Source of the DNA: DATMBF01 sp035559595
GTDB lineage: Bacteria; Bacteroidota; Ignavibacteria; UBA10030
Direction of reading: 5' to 3'
Assembly (NCBI GenBank): GCA_035559595.1
Contig: DATMBF010000048.1
Location: 1-64,000, forward strand
Length of the DNA: 64,000 nucleotides
Each line of letters opens with the position of its first letter. Position 1 is the first letter of the stretch. The notes below the pieces were generated by a model. That model was not told the origin of the DNA, did no database searches, and saw only the letters and a list, made by a program, of their open reading frames with translations. Positions 1-8,390 of the stretch are shown one piece after another. A program made the position numbers and the translations under genes.

Positions 1-1790
1 TATCGGACGAGCAACATTTTCCTTGTTTCTGCAAAACCTCCCTCAACCGAGAGCCTGTAAAAGTACACACCTGTCGACAGATTACGAGGATCGAACGTGA
101 CAGCGTACGTCCCGACATCGTAAAGACCATCGGCAAGCACAGCAACTTCCTGACCTAGAAGGTTGAACACTTTGAGATCTACTTTTCCTCTACGGGCTAG
201 ATCGAATGTTATTACCGTCGTGGGATTAAATGGATTCGGGAAGTTCTGATGCAGCGAAAAGGATCTCGGGATCTCATGGCTCACGCGTTCAACACTCGTT
301 GGTGTTCCGGATCCCACTCGTAATTGCCCCCGGATTTCGCCGCCCGTGAACGTCGGTGTTGAATGTATGTTGATGTAGATGTTTCCCTTTGTAAGATGTG
401 TGAGTACACTATCGACAAAACCCGACCATGAGCCGTTTGCCGTGCTATCGGTAAAGGTAATTGCCTGCACGACGCCTCCAGACACCCCGGTCGCTGCCGC
501 ATGGAAATGAGATTGGCTGTACGTACCCTGCAAACCTGCGATCGTAATTCCGTATTCCAGTGTCGAAGCCGAGTTCTGGAGAACAGCCCAGGCTGTGCCA
601 CGGGCGCCCGTTGTCACGACCGGCACTTCTTGGTCGCCGGTGAGATTCGCGGTGAAGGCAAGAGGATTTCGGACATCGAGGTTTCCACGAATTTCTCCTG
701 AGGCGACGGAATCGCTATGAATGTTGACGTAGATCTTGCCGCGGAGCAAGTGCCGAACAATGCTGTCGGGAAGGCTTGTCCATGTTCCACTCGCAGTATT
801 TCCGGCAAACGTAATTGCCTGGGCCACCGGTCCTGATGTACCCTCCGCCCCGACGTGGAAATGGGATTGAGAATATCTGCCCTTGAGCCTCGCAAAAGTC
901 ACTTGGTATTTCAACGTGCTAAAATCGGCACTAAGAACAGCCCACGCGGTTCCTTTTCCAGTCGTTGTGACAGGGGGGACCTCCTGCGAACCATCCAACG
1001 AAGCTGTTAAAACAATCTCACCAACTCTCGAGAGCTGACCTCGAATCTCCCCGCCTGTGTTCTGCGCCGTATGAACATTCATGTAGATGTTCCCTTTTGT
1101 GAAATGTGTCAACACGCTGTCGGGATAGTTCGTCCACATACCACTTGCCGTGCTGTCTACAAAGGTCATCGCCTGCACAACCCCGCCATTCACGCCAGCG
1201 GGAGCTGCGTGAAAGTGTGCCTGCGAATAAGGGCTCTGGAGTCCGGCCACGGTGACATGATATTCAAGCGTATCGGCATTGAGGAAGCGCACCCACCCGG
1301 TTCCTTTTGCGCCTGTGGCTACCGATGGAACTTCTTGGGAGCCTTCCAAACTGGCAGTCATTCCAATTGTTGAGGTTAACTGACCCCGGATTTCACCTGA
1401 CGCAACGGAATCAGTATGGATGTTGATATACACGTTTCCTCGGAGCAAATGCCGTACAATGCTGTCCGGCAGACTTGACCATGTTCCGCTCGCGGTGTTT
1501 CCGACGAACGTGATGGCCTGAGCGACTCCACCGGCCACACCAGGTGCGCCAACATGAAAATGCGCCTGGCTGAAAGTCCCTTTCAGCTTTGCAAACGTGA
1601 TCCGGTAATTCAGTGAAGTCATATCGCCACTCAACACTGCCCACGCGGTTCCTTTTCCGGGTGTCGTAACGGCGGGAACTTCCTGGCTTCCATCCAGCTT
1701 TGCAACAAAGAGGACCTGACCAAAGGCTGTCGAGATAGATCCAAAGAGAACTCCTATCAGCAGCAAACTAATTCGTAGAACGTTCCTCAT
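1..1790 (-). CDS. Secreted four-fold CHRD-domain protein with T9SS C-terminal sorting domain
   Basis: About 596 residues can be read; the window edge cuts only the last base of the stop codon, after a terminal MLLVR of the kind that closes many T9SS cargo proteins. ATG at 1790 has a strong AGGAGGAGAT ribosome site directly upstream. Residues 1-24 form a signal peptide ending near AFGQ. Four CHRD (chordin-type) domains follow, at roughly 27-145, 146-258, 260-378 and 379-500. Each opens with G-S-Q-E-V-P or G-D-Q-E-V-P and contains conserved H-F-H and G-E-I-R-G signatures. Domains 1 and 3 are more alike, as are 2 and 4. Residues about 510-596 are a type A sorting domain (F-P-N-P-F-N; L-L-G-Q). 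It is probably exported across the outer membrane and anchored at the surface or released. Substrate unknown. It lies 80 bp downstream of the anti-sigma gene on the same strand and may share its regulation (inference). Confidence 0.87.
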   Translation of the reverse strand, partial: MRNVLRISLLLIGVLFGSISTAFGQVLFVAKLDGSQEVPAVTTPGKGTAWAVLSGDMTSLNYRITFAKLKGTFSQAHFHVGAPGVAGGVAQAITFVGNTASGTWSSLPDSIVRHLLRGNVYINIHTDSVASGEIRGQLTSTIGMTASLEGSQEVPSVATGAKGTGWVRFLNADTLEYHVTVAGLQSPYSQAHFHAAPAGVNGGVVQAMTFVDSTASGMWTNYPDSVLTHFTKGNIYMNVHTAQNTGGEIRGQLSRVGEIVLTASLDGSQEVPPVTTTGKGTAWAVLSADFSTLKYQVTFARLKGRYSQSHFHVGAEGTSGPVAQAITFAGNTASGTWTSLPDSIVRHLLRGKIYVNIHSDSVASGEIRGNLDVRNPLAFTANLTGDQEVPVVTTGARGTAWAVLQNSASTLEYGITIAGLQGTYSQSHFHAAATGVSGGVVQAITFTDSTANGSWSGFVDSVLTHLTKGNIYINIHSTPTFTGGEIRGQLRVGSGTPTSVERVSHEIPRSFSLHQNFPNPFNPTTVITFDLARRGKVDLKVFNLLGQEVAVLADGLYDVGTYAVTFDPRNLSTGVYFYRLSVEGGFAETRKMLLVR

Positions 1791-1870
1791 ATCTCCTCCT
1801 TTTAACGTTGTTATAGTGTTATCCTCACTAAACCCACCTGATTCAATACGGGATATTGCCTCGGTCGGAT

Positions 1871-2653
1871 TTATTGGGGACTGCCGATCATATAGACCGC
1901 CCCGGAGGGCTTGGGCAAGCCTCCTTTGGGTTCCAGTGTAACGGCAAAAGCCTCAATCTCGTTCCTGTCTGCTACAGTCAGCCCCAAAACCTTGAAATAG
2001 CTCTCTTTTTCGTGCTGAATCGAGAACACGCCCGTGGAGATCGGTGTCTTATCTTTGATGACCCAAAGTTGGTAATCTTTATCCTCTGGGATTGGTGGAA
2101 GGTTGGCAACCTGAAAAACTGCTACGCGCTTCTCGGGATCCCAAATGATTTTCCCGTAGCCGGCCGGATGAACCTCTGCCCCTTTCAAAATGACGACATT
2201 AATTCGAGGGGCCTGAAGAACCTGCAGAATCTCTTCCTTGCGCTCCAACTCATCGCGAAGCTCTACCAATTGCCGGTCCTGCTGAGTTATGGTATCATGC
2301 AGCGAAGCGACGTAGAACATTAATCCGACCAGAATGAGAGCGATGACGGCGGCGATTCCATATCCGAACCACGGTCGTCCAACGCCGGGTAAAGCGGGCT
2401 GACCTGCAGCCGGTTTCTCCTCTTGCCGAATTTGTCTGATAATGCTCTCTTTGAGGGAGCGCGGCGCTGACTGCTGCCTGTGGAGGAGCGGGAGAATGCT
2501 CAATGACTCCTGAATTTCTGCAAGTTCCCGATTGCACTCGTTGCAACCGGTTCTCAAATGCGCCTCAAACTGTCGCCGCTGCCCTTCGTTCAATCGTCCA
2601 AGGGCGTAGGGGAGGCACAGGTCAAGAAATGTATGTCGCTGTCGTTGCTCCAT
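1871..2653 (-). CDS. Anti-sigma factor, RskA family
   Basis: This 260-residue single-span membrane protein should bind and hold the ECF sigma factor encoded immediately upstream. Residues 1-50 are a helical cytoplasmic region with a zinc-finger-like H-x4-C-x2-C (HLRTGCNEC), the usual sigma-binding ZAS fold. One membrane helix lies near 95-118 (FGYGIAAVIALILVGLMFYV), followed by a short coiled segment. The C-terminal RskA domain (about 150-260) is periplasmic and carries the typical D-Y-Q-L-W-V and A-V-T-L-E-P-K-G-G elements. Its ATG abuts the sigma-factor stop codon with no spacer, so the two are translationally coupled. The signal that releases sigma is unknown. Confidence 0.88.
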   Translation of the reverse strand: MEQRQRHTFLDLCLPYALGRLNEGQRRQFEAHLRTGCNECNRELAEIQESLSILPLLHRQQSAPRSLKESIIRQIRQEEKPAAGQPALPGVGRPWFGYGIAAVIALILVGLMFYVASLHDTITQQDRQLVELRDELERKEEILQVLQAPRINVVILKGAEVHPAGYGKIIWDPEKRVAVFQVANLPPIPEDKDYQLWVIKDKTPISTGVFSIQHEKESYFKVLGLTVADRNEIEAFAVTLEPKGGLPKPSGAVYMIGSPQ

Positions 2654-3253
2654 CTAACCTTTCTGTTCTCCACGCACGAGTTGGCGCAATTTGAGAACGC
2701 CCTGCCGCATCTTCGTCTTCACGGTACCGAGCGGCATCTTCAATATTCTGGCAATTTCGGATTGACTGTATCCCTTGAAGTAGCTTAGCTCGAGAATGCG
2801 AATCTGGTCGCGGGACAATCGCTTGAGCGCTGTCTGAACAATCCGTTGGTAATCTGCAACAACTGCCTGTTCCTGCGGGTTCAATCGGTGATCGTCGCTA
2901 AGAATCTCCTTCGCCTCCTCGATGTCAATCTCCTGCTGCTGTTTCTTGAAGCGCTTGGATCGGAGTGTATCAATAGCCTTGTTGCGGCACATCGTTATGA
3001 TCCAGGAGTATACCGTCCCCCGGCTTTCGACATAGGTGCTTGATTTCTTCCACACGAGAAGAAAGACTTCTTGAACAACATCTTCCGCCTCTTCGGGCGA
3101 TGGGAGGATTCGTCGAGAGAGAGTGTACAGGAGGCTGGCATAGCGATCGTAAAGTTCAGAGAGAGCCTGCTGATCCTTACGCTCAATGCGCTTCAGAAGG
3201 GTGAGATCGTCTTGCTGTTGTTTGAGTCGCTGCGTGATGAGAGCGAGCAGCAC
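2654..3253 (-). CDS. ECF RNA polymerase sigma factor (SigK/RpoE-like)
   Basis: The 199-residue protein has the two-domain structure of ECF (group 4) sigma factors. Region 2 (about 30-100) contains LYDRYASLLYTL and the DVVQEVFL core-binding and -10 recognition helices. Region 4 (about 135-190) contains the helix-turn-helix GYSQSEIARILKMPLGTVK that reads the -35 element. The start is GTG at 3253, preceded by AGGAGAAG at 5-nt spacing. It is the first gene of a pair with the RskA-type anti-sigma. Such pairs usually autoregulate, but I could not identify the ECF promoter from sequence alone. The secreted CHRD protein downstream is a candidate target. Confidence 0.93.
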   Translation of the reverse strand: MLLALITQRLKQQQDDLTLLKRIERKDQQALSELYDRYASLLYTLSRRILPSPEEAEDVVQEVFLLVWKKSSTYVESRGTVYSWIITMCRNKAIDTLRSKRFKKQQQEIDIEEAKEILSDDHRLNPQEQAVVADYQRIVQTALKRLSRDQIRILELSYFKGYSQSEIARILKMPLGTVKTKMRQGVLKLRQLVRGEQKG

Positions 3254-3414
3254 GCCTTCTCCTACAATGGATACGAAGAAATGAGGGCGCCGGTTTGAAT
3301 AGACGAATGAAGGCCGAAATGGTTGAGGAAGCTAAAGATTGTTCGACGAAAAAGCAAGTTCTGTGCTACAACAGCGATTTGCGCACAATCACAATTCTCC
3401 GTTAATTACACATT

Positions 3415-3984
3415 GTGTCGATGACAATCGAGTCCATACGGGAATTCCTTCGCTCTTACAAGCGAAAAGAGATCTATAACGATGCTCTCTCTCCCGCCGG
3501 TGTTTTAATGCCACTGGTTCGGCAGAATGATAGCTTGGCATTCCTCCTCACGAAGCGAACGGATCGCGTTGAGCATCATAAGGGGCAGATCTCGTTTCCC
3601 GGCGGGGCGATGGATTCGAACGATGAATCGATCATTGCAACAGCGTTGCGAGAGACGGAAGAAGAAATCGGTCTCCCGAGGACCGCAGTCGAAGTGCTGG
3701 GCACATTTGATGATTTCTGGACCCCCACCGGTTTCCGCATCACTCCTGTTGCCGGCTACGTTTCATCCCTCCCTCAATTAACAATCTCAGCGGGAGAAGT
3801 GGAGACGATTCTCACCGTGCCGGTCGATTTCTTTCTCAATCCCACTAACGAACGGATTGTGCAGATGGAGCGCGACGGAACGAAACATGATGTCTATTTC
3901 TATCGCTACGGAGAGCATGAGGTGTGGGGCGCAACGGCCGCAATCATTCGTGCTTTCCTCAGAGCCCTTCGTTTGGAGCATTAA
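3415..3984 (+). CDS. NUDIX hydrolase, CoA pyrophosphatase type
   Basis: This 189-residue protein carries the NUDIX box GX5EX7REUXEEXGU at about 62-85 (GAMDSNDE...RETEEEIGL), so the catalytic glutamates are intact. The preceding segment LLTKRTDRVEHHKGQISFPGG matches the NuCoA signature of enzymes that hydrolyse coenzyme A to phosphopantetheine and adenosine 3',5'-bisphosphate. The reading frame opens with GTG at 3415, and an ATG two codons later (3421) is an equally good start. Neither has a clear Shine-Dalgarno. It is divergent from the sigma-factor operon. Substrate assignment comes from family knowledge. Confidence 0.88.
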   Translation: MSMTIESIREFLRSYKRKEIYNDALSPAGVLMPLVRQNDSLAFLLTKRTDRVEHHKGQISFPGGAMDSNDESIIATALRETEEEIGLPRTAVEVLGTFDDFWTPTGFRITPVAGYVSSLPQLTISAGEVETILTVPVDFFLNPTNERIVQMERDGTKHDVYFYRYGEHEVWGATAAIIRAFLRALRLEH

Positions 3985-4095
3985 CTCCTCTTCACAAAAA
4001 CCCATTGTGCGATTCTCTGTTTGCTTGAGGGATTTTTTGTTATCTTAGAAAATCTCTTTACTAATCCTCATAACGAATAGGACAGGATCACTTCT

Positions 4096-5052
4096 GTGAA
4101 TGAAGTCTTTCTTTGGGTGGGATTTAATCTCCTCGTGTTGGCCATGCTGGCGGTTGACCTTGGCGTATTCCACCGAAAGGCGCACGCCGTCTCAATCAGG
4201 GAAGCTCTGACTTGGAGCCTCGTCTGGATTGTCCTCTCATTGATTTTTAATGTGATCGTGTATTTCTGGCACGGCAAGGTCGTGGCGCTGGAATTTCTCA
4301 CAGGATATCTTATTGAAAAGTCTCTCAGCGTCGATAATCTCTTTGTCTTCCTGCTGATTTTCACCTACTTCAAAGTTCCTGCAAAATACCAGCACAAAGT
4401 TCTTTTCTGGGGGATTATCGGTGCTCTGGTCATGAGGGGCATCTTGATTCTCGTCGGGACAACGCTGATCAACGAGTTCCATTGGGTCATTTATGTGTTC
4501 GGGTTGTTTCTTGTGTTCACAGGGATTAAAATGGCCATTCAGAAGGAAGATGCGGAAGTCCATCCGGAGAGGAACATCGTTGTTCGCCTGTTCAAGAAGA
4601 TTATGCCGGTCACGGCGGGCTATCATGAAGACAAGTTCTTTCTCAAGATCAATGGTAAGCGCTATGCGACCCTTCTCTTTGTTGTTTTGATTGTTGTGGA
4701 GACGACCGACCTTGTGTTTGCCGTGGACTCCATTCCGGCGATCTTTGCCATTACAACCGATCCGTTCATCGTCTACACCTCGAACGTCTTTGCTATTCTC
4801 GGGCTGCGAGCGTTATACTTTGCGCTTGCGGGGATCATGGACCTCTTCCATTATCTCAAACTTGGTCTCTCAATCGTTCTGACGTTTGTGGGAATCAAGA
4901 TGCTTATCGTCGATTTGTATAAAATTCCTATCGGGATTTCGCTTGGCGTTGTCGGTGGAATTCTCTTGCTCTCCGTTCTTGCGTCGATCCTTTGGCCGAA
5001 GCCGGTGAAAATCCCGCCAATCGTGGAGGCGAATCCGGAGTCGAAATCGTGA
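4096..5052 (+). CDS. TerC/Alx family integral membrane protein
   Basis: The 318-residue protein has about eight or nine hydrophobic segments and the TerC hallmarks: an early acidic membrane motif (LAVDLGVF), SLSVDNLFVFLLIF near residues 75-88, and ETTDLVFAVDSIPAIFAIT near 200-218. Family members (TerC, Alx, YkoY) are linked to manganese export, metal loading of exported enzymes and tellurite resistance. Which applies here cannot be told. The start is GTG at 4096, with AGGACAGGA upstream. I looked for a yybP-ykoY manganese riboswitch in the 110-bp leader and saw none. The gene precedes rpsT on the same strand. Confidence 0.9.
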   Translation: MNEVFLWVGFNLLVLAMLAVDLGVFHRKAHAVSIREALTWSLVWIVLSLIFNVIVYFWHGKVVALEFLTGYLIEKSLSVDNLFVFLLIFTYFKVPAKYQHKVLFWGIIGALVMRGILILVGTTLINEFHWVIYVFGLFLVFTGIKMAIQKEDAEVHPERNIVVRLFKKIMPVTAGYHEDKFFLKINGKRYATLLFVVLIVVETTDLVFAVDSIPAIFAITTDPFIVYTSNVFAILGLRALYFALAGIMDLFHYLKLGLSIVLTFVGIKMLIVDLYKIPIGISLGVVGGILLLSVLASILWPKPVKIPPIVEANPESKS

Positions 5053-5066
5053 CAGTGAAAAACCCG

Positions 5067-5095
5067 TTGGAAATCAAGGGATTCTTTGCTATTTT
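5067..5095 (+). promoter_or_regulatory. Probable sigma-70 promoter of rpsT
   Basis: TTGGAA (5067-5072) and TATTTT (5090-5095) are separated by exactly 17 bp and lie about 40 bp before the rpsT start, in the gap after terC. Assigned by eye. Confidence 0.5.
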
Positions 5096-5136
5096 GAGAC
5101 CGCAATTCGAAACAGTTCGTGAACAAGGAGAGATGA

Positions 5137-5391
5137 ATGCCACAACATAAGTCAGCAGTAAAACGAGTTCGCCAAAGCAAGAGACGCCATGAGCGGAACA
5201 AGGCACGAATCTCGCGGATGAAGCGGCTTATCAAGAAAGTGCGGTCAATAACAGAAAAGGAAAAAGCTCAGTCAGCGCTGAAGATTGCCGTCAAGTATCT
5301 CGACCAGCTTGCCGCGAAGGGAATCATCCATCGGAACAAAGCCGCCAACCAGAAATCGAAGTTGACCAGACTGGTCAATGCGATGAAGTAA
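5137..5391 (+). CDS. rpsT: 30S ribosomal protein S20
   Basis: This 84-residue, strongly basic, all-helical protein has the characteristic S20 start (MPQHKSAVKRVRQSKRRHERN) and the closing segment IIHRNKAANQKSKLTRLVNAMK. It binds 16S rRNA during early assembly of the small subunit. Length matches the family (about 85-90 residues). A good ribosome site (AAGGAGAG) precedes the ATG. The gene is monocistronic, with its own candidate promoter and a strong terminator. Confidence 0.97.
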   Translation: MPQHKSAVKRVRQSKRRHERNKARISRMKRLIKKVRSITEKEKAQSALKIAVKYLDQLAAKGIIHRNKAANQKSKLTRLVNAMK

Positions 5392-5415
5392 GAGAGCTTG
5401 ACGTTCTGAAAAAGC

Positions 5416-5450
5416 AAAACCCCAGCCAGACAGCTGGGGTTTTGTGTTTT
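5416..5450 (+). terminator. Rho-independent terminator after rpsT, probably bidirectional
   Basis: A perfect 11-bp stem, AAAACCCCAGC / GCTGGGGTTTT with a 6-nt loop, is followed by a T-rich tract on the plus strand. The A-rich left flank gives a T-tract on the minus strand, so it could also end the convergent operon whose last stop is at 5472. Confidence 0.9.
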
Positions 5451-5471
5451 GTGACAAACCGGAAGCTTGTG

Positions 5472-6854
5472 TTATGAACCCTGGTTCTGCTGCGCTTTCA
5501 ACTCCTCGAGTTCTTTAATCCTCTTCTCGAATTTTTCTTTCTCCGCAGGTTTCGTCACAATGAGCGTTCGATACGCTTTGATTGCGTCGTCATACCAACC
5601 TTGTTTCGCATAGATTTCGGCGAGCGTGGGAGTGACGAAGCCTGTACTCGCCGGAGTCTCCGCATCGCTTGTCGGTCGCGGTGTGCGGTCGGCAAGGTTG
5701 ATAATCGGTGTGATCTTCTTGGCGGTTTGGAGCTTTTCCGTGAGCGATTCGATGTCTGTCCCCTCCGCCGCCGGTGAAGTTGGCGGTTCAGGTGTTGTGG
5801 ATGGAGGTGGGGCAGGCTCATCTGGTGCCAGAGATGACTCGGTTTCGGAAACCCCGTTTCCTCCAAGGTACTCTTCGAAGCTCATTGTTTCTTCCGTCCC
5901 TGCCAACTCAGCTCTCATACGCGCGGCGTACTGCTCGAACGACTCCTCCTCACCGATTGTCGGCGGAATCTCTTCAAAAGGAGAACGACCCGACGTCGGC
6001 GCACTCTCGGCACGGCTGGGTCCGCCGAAATCAAACGGTGACGGCTCGGAACCTGGTGGCTCCTGTGTCGCGCTTTCCGATCCAGACTCAATCCCGAAGG
6101 GCGAAGAAGCATTTTCCGTAGATGGTGGAATCATCTCGGCACCCTCAAGCGCCGCAAATGGCGATTCCGGCTCGACTGAGCTTTGGGGCACCTCGGCAGC
6201 CATGCCACTTGTTGGCTCCGCTGATTGAAGCTGCGAAAAAGCATCAAGTCCGCCAAAAGCATCATCCGCTGCGGCTGCGGGTTCTGCCTCGCCAGGTGCT
6301 GCGGAAACGCCCAACTGAGCAAACGCGTCTTCAGGAGCTTCTGGTCGTTCGGCTGGAGCTTGTGGCTGAAGATCAGGTGGCGGCTGGAGTTGATCAAAAG
6401 GAGAAGATTCAGCCGCAGCCTCGGTTGCGTGTTCGACTGCAAGAGGCTCAGTTGCTGTCGGTTCCGGAGCGGTTGGTTCCTCAACAACAGCTGTTGGTTG
6501 CTCTGCCGCAGGAGCATCAGATGGTGGTGCTGTCAATTCAAGGTCGGCGTCCGCCGGGATCTTTGCCAGTAGTTCTGCGACGGTGTGATTGAATGGTAGG
6601 AATTCCCGAACCAGTTCAAACTCGCGCTTTGCCTCCGCATACATCTTGAGCGCAAGGAGAGACTTTCCTTTGATCAGGTGACCGGTGGTGTAGTGCGGAT
6701 ATTGGGCAAGCCCTTGATCGCAGAGCGCAAGGGCCTCTTGAGCGCGTCCCCCTTCAAGATAGTGGTTTGCGAGCTGCGCGAACAGAGGTGACGTTGGATG
6801 TATTTGAAGGTGCCTCTCGAGCGCTTGAATATGTTGCTCGGCTGAGCCTGTCAT
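5472..6854 (-). CDS. TPR protein with long low-complexity acidic/proline-rich linker
   Basis: The 460-residue protein has tetratricopeptide-type helices at residues 1-95 (S-P-L-F-A-Q-L-A-N-H-Y-L-E-G-G-R-A-Q-E-A) and a further TPR near 400-440 (LAEIYAKQGWYDDAIKAYRT). Between them lie about 280 residues rich in A, E, P, S and T with recurring S-P-F-x-x-L/F units. No signal peptide is visible, so a cytoplasmic scaffold is likely. Its ATG overlaps the glycosyltransferase stop by 4 bp (ATGA), indicating translational coupling at the end of the envelope operon. Partner unknown. The linker DNA gives long open frames on several strands, which I regard as shadows. Confidence 0.85.
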   Translation of the reverse strand: MTGSAEQHIQALERHLQIHPTSPLFAQLANHYLEGGRAQEALALCDQGLAQYPHYTTGHLIKGKSLLALKMYAEAKREFELVREFLPFNHTVAELLAKIPADADLELTAPPSDAPAAEQPTAVVEEPTAPEPTATEPLAVEHATEAAAESSPFDQLQPPPDLQPQAPAERPEAPEDAFAQLGVSAAPGEAEPAAAADDAFGGLDAFSQLQSAEPTSGMAAEVPQSSVEPESPFAALEGAEMIPPSTENASSPFGIESGSESATQEPPGSEPSPFDFGGPSRAESAPTSGRSPFEEIPPTIGEEESFEQYAARMRAELAGTEETMSFEEYLGGNGVSETESSLAPDEPAPPPSTTPEPPTSPAAEGTDIESLTEKLQTAKKITPIINLADRTPRPTSDAETPASTGFVTPTLAEIYAKQGWYDDAIKAYRTLIVTKPAEKEKFEKRIKELEELKAQQNQGS

Positions 6855-8383
6855 TGAGGGTCAGTTGCTTCTTGACGTAGCCGCCGCGCCTCCAGTGCCT
6901 GTTTAATCGATAACGATGCTACGAACGTGAATCCGAGGAAGTACAGGAGCTGGAACGGCACCGCAGCGATTTCCAAATAGTATAGTGAAGAAATTACGCC
7001 AAAGAAGCAATAGACCGCAAAGAGGATTTCCACACCAACGGTCCAATCGATCTTGCGCGGGACATACTTCTTCTCGACCCATGAGTCTCCCTCGCCTTCG
7101 ATGCGGTATTTCGGTGTACGGATGAATTCGCTCTTTTTCTTGAACAAGGCCTCGAAGACCGCCCGTGAATTATTCACCGCAAAGCCCATGCTTCCGGCCA
7201 TGAAAAGCGGGAAGAGCAAAATGCGTCTGCGCCAATCCGGATAAACAGCCCGTTGGGAGAGGAGGTAGAAGAGGAACGAACCAACGAACGCAAGAACGAA
7301 TATCGACATCAACCCGAAATAGAGTTGATGACCCCCCTCTTGTTTGATGAAGATCAGCGGAACGTTCAGCAACCCCGCGAGCAGGATAAACGGGAAGACA
7401 ATATTGTTGGTGAGGTGGAATGTCGAGTGAATCTTCACACGGAGGGGGAGTTTCGATTTCCAAACCTTTGGAAGGATCTTCCTGGCTGTTTCGATTGCCC
7501 CCTTCGTCCAGCGAAATTGTTGGGATTTCAGGGCATTGACCTCTGCCGGCAGCTCTGCGGGAGTGGTGATGTGATTAAGGTACTCGAATTTCCAACCACG
7601 CAGCTGGGCGCGATAACTCAAATCAAGGTCCTCTGTCAAAGTATCGGATTGCCAGCCGCCTGCATCTTCGATGCAACTCTTTCGCCAGATACCCCCTGTT
7701 CCATTAAAGTTGATGAAATAGCCAACCCGGTTGCGAACATCCTGCTCCATCACAAAATGTCCGTCGAGAGCAAGGGCCTGCGTGCGTGTTAGCAGCGAGT
7801 AATCGCCGTTCAGATGTTCCCACCGCGTCTGGACGAGTCCAACACGTTCATTGAGGAAGAAGTAGGGTAGTGTGTTTCTCAAAAAGTCAGGCCGTGGCAC
7901 AAAATCGGCGTCGAAGATTGCAATGAATTCACCACGCGCTCGCTCCAGACCATATTGGAGTGCGCCGGCTTTGAATCCCATTCTGCTGCCGCGACGAATA
8001 TGTTGAACGTCGAATCCCCGTTGTCGGTACTCTGCGACCTTCTGCGCCACGACCTCTGTCGTTTCATCTGTGGAATCATCGAGAATCTGGATTTCGAGCT
8101 TCTCTTTTGGGTAGAGAAGGGAACACACAGCATCGATGAGACGATTGACCACGTACAGTTCGTTGTAAATCGGAAGCTGAATGGTTACCACCGGTTCGCT
8201 GGGAAGTGCAACAGTATTCGACCGTTCGCGCGGGCGTTTCAAATAATGATAAACCATCACAAAGCCGTGAGCACCGAATGTAAAGAGGACAACGAGGGAG
8301 AAGAAATAGAGCGCAAGAACAAAGTCGCTCCAAAACGCATTTTTGAGAATTTCCTGGCGGAAGAAAAGAAAAGCGAAGTTCAT
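6851..8383 (-). CDS. Membrane glycosyltransferase family 2, cellulose-synthase-like
   Basis: This 510-residue processive-type GT2 enzyme has an N-terminal membrane helix (about 17-40) and a catalytic domain with the D,D,D,QxxRW pattern: DDS near 100, DADFVP near 160, TEDLDLSYRAQLRGW near 252 and QQFRWTKG near 287. Four or five further membrane segments follow (about 320-500). Such enzymes use a nucleotide-sugar to extend a polysaccharide or glycolipid at the inner membrane. It lacks the PilZ domain of bacterial BcsA, and no BcsB neighbour is present, so true cellulose synthesis is not supported. ATG 8383 has AGGA at 6-nt spacing. Confidence 0.9.
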   Translation of the reverse strand: MNFAFLFFRQEILKNAFWSDFVLALYFFSLVVLFTFGAHGFVMVYHYLKRPRERSNTVALPSEPVVTIQLPIYNELYVVNRLIDAVCSLLYPKEKLEIQILDDSTDETTEVVAQKVAEYRQRGFDVQHIRRGSRMGFKAGALQYGLERARGEFIAIFDADFVPRPDFLRNTLPYFFLNERVGLVQTRWEHLNGDYSLLTRTQALALDGHFVMEQDVRNRVGYFINFNGTGGIWRKSCIEDAGGWQSDTLTEDLDLSYRAQLRGWKFEYLNHITTPAELPAEVNALKSQQFRWTKGAIETARKILPKVWKSKLPLRVKIHSTFHLTNNIVFPFILLAGLLNVPLIFIKQEGGHQLYFGLMSIFVLAFVGSFLFYLLSQRAVYPDWRRRILLFPLFMAGSMGFAVNNSRAVFEALFKKKSEFIRTPKYRIEGEGDSWVEKKYVPRKIDWTVGVEILFAVYCFFGVISSLYYLEIAAVPFQLLYFLGFTFVASLSIKQALEARRLRQEATDPQ

Positions 8384-8390
8384 AGTAATC

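Noticed and set aside
1856..2323. 155-codon plus-strand frame
   Set aside because: It is fully antisense to the well-supported RskA-type anti-sigma gene.
3985..4095. Manganese (yybP-ykoY) riboswitch before the TerC gene
   Set aside because: The conserved helices and core sequences of that riboswitch are not visible in the 110-bp leader.
5626..6592. Several overlapping plus- and minus-strand frames of 100-200 codons
   Set aside because: They arise from the low-complexity linker of the TPR gene; their translations are repetitive (S/G-rich, R/Q-rich) and lack any family pattern.
6851..8383. Cellulose synthase (bcsA)
   Set aside because: The GT2 motifs fit, but there is no PilZ domain and no bcsB, bcsZ or bcsC neighbour; a general membrane glycosyltransferase is the safer call.
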